From assembly GCA_900143635.1 (NCBI GenBank), contig FREY01000005.1, positions 1-64,000 of the forward strand: a DNA stretch of 64,000 nt, written 5' to 3'. Each line of letters begins with the position of its first letter. Position 1 is the first letter of the stretch. This DNA comes from Rhodobacteraceae bacterium Alg231-04. GTDB taxonomy: Bacteria > Pseudomonadota > Alphaproteobacteria > Rhodobacterales > Rhodobacteraceae. A program made the translations under genes and the position numbers. The notes below the pieces were generated by a model. That model saw only the letters and a program-made list of their open reading frames with translations. It was not told the origin of the DNA and ran no database searches. Of this stretch, positions 18,817-26,769 are shown piece by piece.

Positions 18817-20601
18817 ATGACCCAGACCAACGAAGCGGCTCAAAAGAAACCTCTCTGGCGGCGTTATGTCCTCTGGGGCATGCCAATTGGCGGGGTTCTT
18901 GTTGCCTTTACCGCAGGCATCATCTTCTGGGGTGGTTTCAACACCGCCATGGAAGCGACAAACACCAAAGAATTCTGTGTCTCCTGCCACGAGATGCGGG
19001 ACTTTGTTTATGAGGAATACAAAGGCACGATTCACGATGTGAACCGGTCTGGCGTGGGGGCGGTCTGTTCTGACTGTCACGTGCCCAAGGACTGGACCCA
19101 CAAAATGATCCGCAAGATCAAGGCCTCGAAAGAGGTCTGGGGTAAGATCACTGGCAAGATTAACACCGAAGAGAAGTTCGAGACCCACCGGCTGTCGCTG
19201 GCGATGAACGAATGGCAGCGGATGAAGCGCACCGATTCGCGCGAATGCCGCAACTGCCATGACTTTGAATCGATGATGCCGGAGTTCCAGAAACCCCGTG
19301 CACGTCAGCAGCACCTGAATGCAATGACAACCGGCCAGACCTGTATCGATTGCCACAAGGGTATTGCGCACTCCAACATCCGTGATCGTGCAACCGACGA
19401 ATACCTCGAAGCCCTGGAAGCACCCGATCCCCGTTTCATCCGTGAAATTCCGGAAGCCTATCTGGAAAGTCTGGCCCGCATTGAAGCGCTTGAAGCTGAA
19501 GAAGCTGCAACCGTCAAAGCCGCCAGAGCGGCTGAGCAGGAAGCGGTTCAGGCGCGCATTGCCTCCGCAGTGGAAGCTGCCCGCGAGGAAGAACGCGCCC
19601 TTGCTGCTGGTCAGGAAATGGAAGCCGCCGCCGGTGGCACTGTGGCTCCGGACCTTGACTGGGACGCTGTTGCCTCATCTGACATGACCCTGTTCTATCC
19701 GGGTCAGGCCTCCTTTGAATGGGTCCAGAACGGCAAACAGCACGGCGGTGCCCGTCCGCTTACCAAAGGCGGCGACCAATGCACCACCTGCCATGCCAAG
19801 GAGCTGGAAGCCATCGGTACCAAGATCGTTGGCGGTACCGAAGACACCGAGCCGACACCGATCCCCGGTAAGCCTGGCATCATCAATGCCAGCGTGCAGG
19901 CCGCCCATGATGGTGAAAACCTCTATGTCCGCATGCAATGGCCGGAAAGCATCCATGCGCCTGTTCCCTTCGTGGACGGCGGCAAGATGGACCCCGACAA
20001 CGCGGTCAAGGTTGCCATGATGATCGCCGGTACCGGTATCGAGATGGGTGAACAGGTCGGCTGCTGGGCTACATGCCACGCAGACAACACCTACATGCCC
20101 TTCGATCCAGGTGCGGAGGCCATTGCCGCCAATGGCGACATCGCAGCCCGCCTTGCTGCCGAGGGTTCGGTCACCAAATATCTGAGCGAAAGCCGCTCGA
20201 GTATTGAGGTGAGGGGACGCCGTGGCAAACCGCAGGGTGGCTGGGACCAGCTGAAAGCAGCCGAAGAGATCGATCAGTATCTCACCGATGGCACTTTCAT
20301 GGATCTGATGCGCGTCTATGCGGATGGTTCTGGCTCCAACGGCTACCTGCTGGAACGCCGGGTTGAAAACGAAGGCGAGTTCGCCTCTGAGGCAACCCTG
20401 TCGGCTGGCATGTGGACTGTGGTCTTCTCCCGCCCGCTGGCTGGTGCTGAAGGTGACGTTCCGCTGGAAGCAGGCAAGACCTACACTGTCGGCTTTGCCA
20501 TCCACGACGACTTTGCGGATGCACGGTTCCACCATGTGACGCTGAACACGTCGATGGCACTGGACAATAGCGATGTGCAGCTCAATGTGGTTGGACAGTA
20601 A
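18817..20601 (+). CDS. NapC/NirT-type tetraheme cytochrome fused to a C-terminal heme-binding domain
   Basis: This 594-residue protein begins with one membrane anchor (residues 17-40). A NapC/NirT module follows with four CxxCH motifs: 54-58, 84-88, 144-148 and 176-180. A charged, alanine/glutamate-rich linker (217-270), probably coiled coil, leads to a C-terminal domain of about 315 residues. That domain has CTTCH at 322-326 and an unusual CX3CH motif, CWATCH, at 416-421. It resembles the ethylbenzene-dehydrogenase-gamma/cytochrome c-552-like heme-binding family. NapC/NirT proteins oxidise quinol and pass electrons to periplasmic reductases. Position between nirS and a cupredoxin suggests a dedicated electron route to NirS. 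The fusion is the notable feature. Confidence 0.85.
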   Translation: MTQTNEAAQKKPLWRRYVLWGMPIGGVLVAFTAGIIFWGGFNTAMEATNTKEFCVSCHEMRDFVYEEYKGTIHDVNRSGVGAVCSDCHVPKDWTHKMIRKIKASKEVWGKITGKINTEEKFETHRLSLAMNEWQRMKRTDSRECRNCHDFESMMPEFQKPRARQQHLNAMTTGQTCIDCHKGIAHSNIRDRATDEYLEALEAPDPRFIREIPEAYLESLARIEALEAEEAATVKAARAAEQEAVQARIASAVEAAREEERALAAGQEMEAAAGGTVAPDLDWDAVASSDMTLFYPGQASFEWVQNGKQHGGARPLTKGGDQCTTCHAKELEAIGTKIVGGTEDTEPTPIPGKPGIINASVQAAHDGENLYVRMQWPESIHAPVPFVDGGKMDPDNAVKVAMMIAGTGIEMGEQVGCWATCHADNTYMPFDPGAEAIAANGDIAARLAAEGSVTKYLSESRSSIEVRGRRGKPQGGWDQLKAAEEIDQYLTDGTFMDLMRVYADGSGSNGYLLERRVENEGEFASEATLSAGMWTVVFSRPLAGAEGDVPLEAGKTYTVGFAIHDDFADARFHHVTLNTSMALDNSDVQLNVVGQ

Positions 20602-20610
20602 CTAAGACAG

Positions 20611-20637
20611 CCGGCGGCCGGACACTCCGGCCGCCGG
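20611..20637 (+). other. Intercistronic hairpin before the cupredoxin gene
   Basis: CCGGCGGCCGG (20611-20621) and CCGGCCGCCGG (20627-20637) form a perfect 11-bp stem with loop ACACT, without a T-run. It lies between the multiheme and cupredoxin genes and could protect or attenuate the transcript. Confidence 0.72.
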
Positions 20638-20660
20638 ACCTAATTACAGGGAGATTTGAG

Positions 20661-21080
20661 ATGAAAAAGACATCCATTCTCGTATCCGCGCTGCTGCCGC
20701 TTGCGGCAGCTTTTCCCGTTCTGGCGGGCGAGGACAATGCCGCCGGGATCTGCGCGGAAGCCGAAGAACGCTATGTGGATCTTTTTGGCCAGGCCTCGGC
20801 CGAGGCGGAGGGCGTAACGGTCGTGAAAATGTACAAATACAATTTCTGCCCGGCGGCCATCACGGTTCCGGCCGGAACAACGGTCCGCTGGGTCAATGTC
20901 GACAAACGGACCAGCCACAGCGTGCTGTCACCGCAGGCCGAAATGCCGGAATCTGACCGCGCATTTCCGGAAGAAAGCGTTGAGTTTACCTTCCTGACAC
21001 CCGGTGATCAGGAATACCTGTGCGGCCCTCATTGGGAGACGCAGGAGATGATCGGCATGGTGACGGTGACTGCCGAATAA
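20661..21080 (+). CDS. Cupredoxin (plastocyanin/azurin-family copper protein)
   Basis: The 139-residue exported protein has a signal peptide ending near LAG (residue 23). It carries a type-1 copper pattern: a histidine in TSHSV, then CGPHW with cysteine and histidine, and a methionine further on (QEM or IGM). The C-H-M loop is longer than in pseudoazurin or plastocyanin. Two additional cysteines (ICAEA and NFCPA) could form a disulfide. It is the last gene of the nirS unit and is the best local candidate for the soluble electron donor to NirS; no cytochrome c551 gene (nirM) is seen here. Confidence 0.85.
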   Translation: MKKTSILVSALLPLAAAFPVLAGEDNAAGICAEAEERYVDLFGQASAEAEGVTVVKMYKYNFCPAAITVPAGTTVRWVNVDKRTSHSVLSPQAEMPESDRAFPEESVEFTFLTPGDQEYLCGPHWETQEMIGMVTVTAE

Positions 21081-21130
21081 GACCGCCGGTGGCGCAGGCT
21101 GCACATCGCGGGATGGAACCCATTTTTGAG

Positions 21131-21162
21131 GGGGGAGCTGTTCGGCTCCCCCTTTCTTATTT
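21131..21162 (+). terminator. Terminator of the nirS unit
   Basis: GGGGGAGC (21131-21138) pairs with GCTCCCCC (21145-21152) around loop TGTTCG, followed by TTTCTTATTT. It ends the nirS-multiheme-cupredoxin unit before the nirE promoter. Confidence 0.88.
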
Positions 21163-21213
21163 CCTTTTTACTTCAATAACTAACCGCGCTTTTTTCGCTG
21201 GTGTCCGGTGAAC

Positions 21214-21227
21214 TTGGCATAAGTCAA
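21214..21227 (+). promoter_or_regulatory. FNR/NNR-type box upstream of nirE
   Basis: TTGGCATAAGTCAA shares 13 of 14 bases with the nirS box. It is centred about 160 bases before the nirE ATG, so the heme d1 operon has its own regulated promoter. Confidence 0.85.
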
Positions 21228-21379
21228 GGAAGGCGCGCGCCCCCTCGGGCAATCTGCCGACGTAATATGCCAGGTCCCTCAGCGCGGGTCAGTCCCATGC
21301 GCTTCCCAGCATGCCCAAAGCGGCACAGTTTCGCGCAGGCGATCAGGCTCAAACAGATAAAGACCAAGCGAGGGCCCCC

Positions 21380-22147
21380 ATGTGCGGTAAAGTACTCCTG
21401 ATAGGCGCCGGACCCGGAGATCCCGGGCTGCTGACACTGCGTGCGCTCGAGATGATAAAATCGGCAGATGTGGTGGTGTACGACCGGCTCGTCTCTGATG
21501 AAATCATGGCGATGTGCCCCGAGGGCGTTGAGCTGATCGCGGTCGGTAAATGCCCGCAGAGCCATCCCGTGCCGCAGGACCGGATCAATGAGATCTTGTT
21601 CGAACAGGCCCAGATGGGGCGTCGTGTTGCGCGGCTCAAGGGCGGTGATCCGATGATTTTCGGGCGCGGATCCGAAGAGGCGCTGTATCTGCAGGAGCGC
21701 GGTGTGATCGTGGAATATGCTCCCGGCATCACCGCTGCACAGGGTGCGTCCTGTTCAACCGGAGTGCCACTGACTCACCGGGGCATCGCGACCGGCGTGC
21801 AATATGTGACCGGTCACCGTCAGGCAGACAAGGTTCTGGATCTGGACTGGAAACGGCTGGCGGATCCTGACACCACATTGGTGGTCTATATGGGCGTGGC
21901 GAATATCGGCCAGATTGCCGTTGGTTTGATGACCGAAGGGCTGCCTGCCGCCACCCCGGTGATGGCCGTGTCCAAAGCAACCTCTGCCAAAGAACGCCGC
22001 ATGGTGACCACCCTTGGGTCGGTCGCTCAGGACAGCCGCGATGAAGGGCTGAAACCGCCGACATTGTTCATCATCGGACAGGTTGTGTCGCTCTATGCCG
22101 AGCAGCCGGTTGGTGAGCTTGTGGAACAGGCCAAAGCGCATGGCTGA
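21380..22147 (+). CDS. nirE: Uroporphyrinogen-III C-methyltransferase for heme d1
   Basis: This 255-residue SAM-dependent methyltransferase of the CobA/SUMT family has the GAGPGDPGLLT nucleotide motif, VVYDRLVS, and RLKGGDPMIFGRG. It converts uroporphyrinogen III to precorrin-2, the first committed step to heme d1. The ATG at 21380 follows a purine-rich stretch. Its stop lies 8 bases inside the nirC frame, so translation is coupled. The context (nirCFDLGHJN) makes nirE more likely than a cobalamin or siroheme enzyme. Confidence 0.93.
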   Translation: MCGKVLLIGAGPGDPGLLTLRALEMIKSADVVVYDRLVSDEIMAMCPEGVELIAVGKCPQSHPVPQDRINEILFEQAQMGRRVARLKGGDPMIFGRGSEEALYLQERGVIVEYAPGITAAQGASCSTGVPLTHRGIATGVQYVTGHRQADKVLDLDWKRLADPDTTLVVYMGVANIGQIAVGLMTEGLPAATPVMAVSKATSAKERRMVTTLGSVAQDSRDEGLKPPTLFIIGQVVSLYAEQPVGELVEQAKAHG

Positions 22148-22475
22148 CATCCGCTGCGGCATAACATGGCTGCCTCTGGCCGCTGCAGCCGCGGTTCTGT
22201 TCTCCCCTTTGGCGGCGCAGGCCGAACCCAAAAATGCCGAGGCGCTGAAGCGGTTTGTCCATCAGGACTGCGGTTCTTGCCACGGGCTGACGCTGAAAGG
22301 CGGGCTGGGGCCTGAACTCACCCAGGAGGCGCTTCAGTACTATGACCGTGACGTCCTTTCCGGCGTCATCCTCGACGGAATCGACGACACCCCAATGCCG
22401 CCTTGGCGCCCGCTATTGAGTGAGCAGGACGCCGCGCGGATCGCTGACTACCTGTTGTCAGGAGAGATGAAATGA
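22140..22475 (+). CDS. nirC: NirC, small periplasmic cytochrome c
   Basis: The 111-residue protein has a signal peptide ending near AQA (residue 28) and one heme c site, CGSCH (Cys44, Cys47, His48). A late methionine (PMPPW) probably serves as the axial ligand. NirC proteins have been assigned roles as an electron donor to NirS and in heme d1 maturation. The gene overlaps nirE by 8 bases and nirF by 4. Confidence 0.88.
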   Translation: MADIRCGITWLPLAAAAAVLFSPLAAQAEPKNAEALKRFVHQDCGSCHGLTLKGGLGPELTQEALQYYDRDVLSGVILDGIDDTPMPPWRPLLSEQDAARIADYLLSGEMK

Positions 22476-23611
22476 AACACTTCCTTGCTGCCGCGCTGCT
22501 TTGCGCCTCTGCGGCTGGTGCCGAAACCCTTGCCACCGGTGACCTTGGTGTTGTGATCGAACGGGCCACCGGCTCGGTTCTGATTGTCGACCAGTCCGAG
22601 CGCGCCTCACTGGCCCGCGTCGAAGGCTTTGGTGATCTGAGCCACGCCAGTCTGGTCTATTCGCCCGACGAACGCTTTGCCTATGTGTTTGGCCGCGACG
22701 GCGGGCTGACCAAACTGGACATCACCACCCGCGAAGTGGTGGGGCGGGTCATGCAGTCCGGAAATGCAATCGGCGGTGCCATCTCGGATGATGGCAAACT
22801 GGTCGCCGTGTCCAACTACGAGCCCGGTGGCGTGCGGATCTTTGATGCGGACACGCTGGAGATGGTTCTGGACATCCCCACTGGCGGCAAGACCATCGGT
22901 CTGGTGGACGCACCGGGCAAAAAATTCGTCTTTACCGTCTGGGACACAGGCGAGACCTGGATCGCGGACATGTCCGGGGCTGAGCCTGACATCACCCGCA
23001 TTCCCGATATGGGCGACCGCCCTTACGATGCGCTGATCACCTCGAATGGCCGGACCTATATCACCGGGCTGTTCGGCGAAGACGGGTTGACCGCGCTGGA
23101 CCTGTGGGATGAAAATCCCGAACCGATCCGCGTGCTGCCCAACTATGGCCGCGGGCAGGAGGAAATGCCGGTCTACAAGATGCCGCATCTGGAAGGCTGG
23201 GCGTTGACGGGCAGTGAATTTGTGCTGCCTGCAGTGGGCCACCACGAGGTGCTCTGGGTCGATGCAAATTCACTGGAGGAAACCGGCCGCACGCAGACCT
23301 ACGGCCAGCCGGTGTTCGCCATGGCACGGCCCGACGGGCGGCAGGTCTGGGTCAACTTCGCCCATCCGCTGAACAACACCATTCAGGTGATCGACAGTGT
23401 CTCCAAAGAGGTAATCCACCAGTTCCAGCCCGGTCCGGCCGTGCTGCATATGGAATTCACCCCGCGCGGGCATGAGGTTTGGCTGAGCGTCCGCGATGCC
23501 GGAAAGATCATGGTCTACGACACCCATACCTTTGAAAAGCTGCGCGAAATCGACGCCGAGAGCCCCTCGGGTATCTTCTTCACTGCGCGCGCGCACCGGA
23601 CAGGATTGTAA
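22472..23611 (+). CDS. nirF: NirF, heme d1 biosynthesis protein
   Basis: The 379-residue protein has an N-terminal signal sequence (to about residue 18) and a beta-propeller similar to the d1 domain of NirS but without a heme c domain. NirF is required late in heme d1 synthesis in the periplasm and contacts NirS and NirN. The start overlaps the nirC stop (ATGA). Repeated blade motifs such as YSPDERFAYVFGRDG support the family. Confidence 0.92.
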   Translation: MKHFLAAALLCASAAGAETLATGDLGVVIERATGSVLIVDQSERASLARVEGFGDLSHASLVYSPDERFAYVFGRDGGLTKLDITTREVVGRVMQSGNAIGGAISDDGKLVAVSNYEPGGVRIFDADTLEMVLDIPTGGKTIGLVDAPGKKFVFTVWDTGETWIADMSGAEPDITRIPDMGDRPYDALITSNGRTYITGLFGEDGLTALDLWDENPEPIRVLPNYGRGQEEMPVYKMPHLEGWALTGSEFVLPAVGHHEVLWVDANSLEETGRTQTYGQPVFAMARPDGRQVWVNFAHPLNNTIQVIDSVSKEVIHQFQPGPAVLHMEFTPRGHEVWLSVRDAGKIMVYDTHTFEKLREIDAESPSGIFFTARAHRTGL

Positions 23612-23614
23612 GCT

Positions 23615-24604
23615 ATGAAGGGAATTGCCTGCCAGACTGATCGCCACCTGCTGGATGACTGGCAGCGCGATTTCCCCGTCACCGAACGCCCCTTTGCCGT
23701 GCTGGCCGAGGCGCTTGGTCTCGGCGAGGATGAGGTTATCGCGCGCCTCTCTGCAATGCAGGGCGCCGGGCGGATCAGCCGCCTTGGGGCCACCATCGCG
23801 CCCAATACTGTCTCGGCGTCCACCCTTGCAGCGGTTGCCGCACCGCCCGACCAGCTGGAAGACGTCGCCGCTGTGATCGGCGCGCAGCCGGGGGTGAACC
23901 ATAACTATCAGCGTGAAGACACGTGGAACCTGTGGTTTGTCGCCACTGGCCCAGACCGGGCCCATGTGGATGCAACCCTTGCCCGGATAAGCGAAAAGAC
24001 GGGTTTGCAGGTTCTGGATCTGCGCCTTATGCGGCCCTTCAATGTCGATCTGGGTTTTAAAATGAGTGGCCCGCGCAGCCTGAACCCGCCCCGTGCGGTT
24101 GATCGCAGCGTGCTGCAGGACGGCGACCGGGATCTGTTGCAGGTTCTGGCTGCCGGCATGCCACTGACCCCGCGGCCCTATCATGACATTGGACTGCAGC
24201 TAGGCTGTTCCGGTGCTTGCGTGACAGAGCGGATCAATGTTCTGCAGGCTGCCGGCGTGATCTCGCGTCTTGGCGTTATCGTGCGCCACCGGGCGCTGGG
24301 CTGGTCCTCAAATGCGATGGTGGTCTGGGATATTCCCGAGGCGCAGATCGAAACCGCCGGATCCGCACTGGCGACGCTGGAAGGGGTGACCCTGGCCTAT
24401 GAACGTCGGCCCGTTCCCGAAGTCTGGCCCTACCGGCTGTACAATATGGTTCACGCCCGCAGCCGCAGCGCTGCCGAAGAAGTCATCAGCGCTGCCAGAG
24501 CCCTGCCAGAATTGGAAGGTCTGCCCAGCAAGGTGCTGTTCTCGACCCGCTGCTTCAAACAAACCGGCGCGCTGATCGCGCGCACCGATGGAAAGGCTGC
24601 ATGA
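23615..24604 (+). CDS. nirDL: NirDL, fused siroheme decarboxylase subunits
   Basis: The 329-residue protein consists of two consecutive AsnC/Lrp-like units, each with a helix-turn-helix-like N-terminal part and a RAM-like sheet. The first unit (1-160) resembles NirD and the second (about 170-325) resembles NirL. With NirG and NirH it would decarboxylate siroheme to didecarboxysiroheme, a heme d1 precursor. Key motifs are the NHNYQRE and LAYERR regions, corresponding to the histidine/tyrosine/arginine active-site segments of the family. The fused form is known from Paracoccus. Confidence 0.9.
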   Translation: MKGIACQTDRHLLDDWQRDFPVTERPFAVLAEALGLGEDEVIARLSAMQGAGRISRLGATIAPNTVSASTLAAVAAPPDQLEDVAAVIGAQPGVNHNYQREDTWNLWFVATGPDRAHVDATLARISEKTGLQVLDLRLMRPFNVDLGFKMSGPRSLNPPRAVDRSVLQDGDRDLLQVLAAGMPLTPRPYHDIGLQLGCSGACVTERINVLQAAGVISRLGVIVRHRALGWSSNAMVVWDIPEAQIETAGSALATLEGVTLAYERRPVPEVWPYRLYNMVHARSRSAAEEVISAARALPELEGLPSKVLFSTRCFKQTGALIARTDGKAA

Positions 24605-25050
24605 TGCTGGACGAAACAAGCCGCGCCCTGATCAACAGGCTGCAGGATGATCTGCCGATGGACAGCCGCCCCTTTGCCGCCGTGGGCCGCGAGTTGGGGA
24701 TCAGCGAAGAGGATGTGATTGCCCGCATCACGGAGATGAAAGAGGCCGGTGCCATCACCCGCTTCGGGCCGTTCTTCGATGCGGCAGCCATGGGCGGCGC
24801 GTTCTGCCTCTGTGCCATGGAGGTGCCATCGGAGCGTTTTGAAGAGGTCATGATCGAAGTCAATGACTTCCCCGAGGTGGCCCATAATTATGAACGCGAT
24901 CACGCGCTGAGCATGTGGTTTGTTCTGGCCACGGAAACTCCTGAGGGCATTGCGGACACAGCGGCGCGGATTGAACGCAAGACAGGCCTGCCTGTGCTGT
25001 GTTTTCCGAAACTGCAGGAATTCTTCATTGGCTTCCGGGTGACCGCATGA
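24601..25050 (+). CDS. nirG: NirG, siroheme decarboxylase subunit
   Basis: A 149-residue AsnC/Lrp-like protein with the same layout as each half of NirDL: an N-terminal helical part (FAAVGRELGISEEDVIARI) and a sheet with the VAHNYERDH active-site segment. It overlaps nirDL by 4 bases and nirH by 4 bases. The DNA-binding-like helix is a fold relic; the family acts as an enzyme. Confidence 0.88.
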   Translation: MMLDETSRALINRLQDDLPMDSRPFAAVGRELGISEEDVIARITEMKEAGAITRFGPFFDAAAMGGAFCLCAMEVPSERFEEVMIEVNDFPEVAHNYERDHALSMWFVLATETPEGIADTAARIERKTGLPVLCFPKLQEFFIGFRVTA

Positions 25051-25541
25051 CGACCGAAACCGAAATTTCCGATCGCGAGATCATTGCCGAGCTGCAGGCC
25101 GGACTGCCACTGGTGCCCGCGCCCTATGCGGAGGTCGCGACCCGTTTGGGCATGGCCGAGGACGATCTGATCGACCGCATCCGTGTTATGAAAGAACAGG
25201 GTGTCATCCGGCGCATTGCCGCGGCCCCCAACCACTACAAACTGGGCATGGTCGCCAATGGCATGACCGTCTGGGACGTAGAAGACGACCGCATTGCCGA
25301 ACTGGGCGCCCTGATCGGGGCGCTGCCTTACGTCACTCATTGCTACGAGCGCCCGCGCGCGCCCGAAGCGGGCTGGACCTACAACCTGTTTGCCATGGTC
25401 CATGGCGACACGCGGGACGAGGTCGAGGTCAAACGCGCTGAAATCGCAGAGATATTGGGCGACGCCTGCCGCGACCGCTCGGTTCTCTATTCCAAGCGCA
25501 TTCTGAAAAAAACGGGGCTTCGGCTCCGCAAGCGGGGGTAA
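25047..25541 (+). CDS. nirH: NirH, siroheme decarboxylase subunit
   Basis: The 164-residue protein starts at the ATG overlapping the nirG stop. It has the AsnC/Lrp-like layout with the [24 protein letters not shown] segment characteristic of NirH and NirL. It would partner NirG or the NirD part of NirDL in siroheme decarboxylation. NirJ follows after 4 bases. Confidence 0.88.
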   Translation: MTTETEISDREIIAELQAGLPLVPAPYAEVATRLGMAEDDLIDRIRVMKEQGVIRRIAAAPNHYKLGMVANGMTVWDVEDDRIAELGALIGALPYVTHCYERPRAPEAGWTYNLFAMVHGDTRDEVEVKRAEIAEILGDACRDRSVLYSKRILKKTGLRLRKRG

Positions 25542-25545
25542 ACCC

Positions 25546-26769
25546 ATGTTCCGCATGTCCGAATATATGAAGCAGCTGCAAGATCCGACACCGGTGCGCC
25601 GGCGTGGCGGGTCGGGGCTGACAAAACCGGTGGTGATCTGGAACCTGACCCGCCGCTGCAACCTCAAATGCCGCCATTGTTATACTGTTTCGGCGGATGT
25701 GGATTTTCCGGGCGAGCTGACACAGGAACAGGCCTTTGACACGCTCGAGGATCTGGGCCGTTTCAAAGTGCCCGCGCTGATCCTGTCGGGTGGGGAACCG
25801 CTGGATTGCAAATACCTCGACCCGCTGGCACGCCGCGCGCGTGAACTGGTGCGGGTGCTGGCGTTGTCGACCAATGGCACCAAGATCCACGGTGATGCTG
25901 CCGACCGGATTGCCGACATTGGCTATGATTACGTTGGTATTTCCATCGATGGCATTGGCGCCACCAATGACTGGTTCCGCGGTGTCGATGGCGCCTTTGA
26001 CGATGCTGTGCGCGGCGTGCGCGCGCTGAAGAAACGCGGCGTCAAAGTGGGCCTGCGCTTCTGCCTGACCGAGGGCACCGGCCATAACCTGCCGGATCTG
26101 CTGCAGCTTTGCGACGATGAAGGCGTGGACAAATTCTACCTCTCGCATCTGGTCTATGCCGGGCGCGGCGACAAGAACCGGGGCGAGGATGCGCATCATA
26201 AACGCACCCGCGAAGGGCTGGATCTGCTGATCGAACGCGCCTGGGACGGGATGACCGGCAAACGCACCCCGCTGGATGTGGTGACCGGCAACAATGACGC
26301 CGATGCCGGCTATTTCCTCGACTGGGTTGGCCGCAATTTCAGCGCCGAACAGACCGCCCATGTGCGCGAACACCTGGTGGCCTGGGGCGGCAACTCCTCA
26401 GGACTGGGGGTCGCCAATATCGATTTCCTGGGCAAGGTGCACCCGGACACCTATTGGTCGGATTACACGGTCGGCAACGTGAAAGAGAAATCCTTCACCG
26501 AGTTGTGGACAGGCGGCGACCAGATGCTGGAAACCCTGCGCACCCGTCCGCGCCCGCTGGAAGGGCGCTGCGGGGCCTGCAAAATCAAAGATGTCTGCGG
26601 CGGCAACACCCGTATCCGCGCGCTGCAACTGACAGGCAACCCCTGGGCAGAAGACCCGGCCTGTTACCTCAACGACAGTGAAATTGGCGTGACATCAGCC
26701 GGCGACCGGCTGGAAGTCACCCCGTTCAAAGGAAAGAGCCATGACCCTCAACACCGCTTTTTCGGCTAG
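25546..26769 (+). CDS. nirJ: NirJ, radical SAM heme d1 biosynthesis protein
   Basis: The 407-residue radical SAM protein has the CxxxCxxC cluster motif at Cys38, Cys42 and Cys45 (CNLKCRHCY) and the SAM-binding LSGGEPL. A cysteine-rich C-terminal region ([13 protein letters not shown] and a later PACY) would bind a second iron-sulfur cluster. NirJ removes the propionate side chains of didecarboxysiroheme. Its 3' end overlaps nirN by 29 bases. Confidence 0.94.
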   Translation: MFRMSEYMKQLQDPTPVRRRGGSGLTKPVVIWNLTRRCNLKCRHCYTVSADVDFPGELTQEQAFDTLEDLGRFKVPALILSGGEPLDCKYLDPLARRARELVRVLALSTNGTKIHGDAADRIADIGYDYVGISIDGIGATNDWFRGVDGAFDDAVRGVRALKKRGVKVGLRFCLTEGTGHNLPDLLQLCDDEGVDKFYLSHLVYAGRGDKNRGEDAHHKRTREGLDLLIERAWDGMTGKRTPLDVVTGNNDADAGYFLDWVGRNFSAEQTAHVREHLVAWGGNSSGLGVANIDFLGKVHPDTYWSDYTVGNVKEKSFTELWTGGDQMLETLRTRPRPLEGRCGACKIKDVCGGNTRIRALQLTGNPWAEDPACYLNDSEIGVTSAGDRLEVTPFKGKSHDPQHRFFG

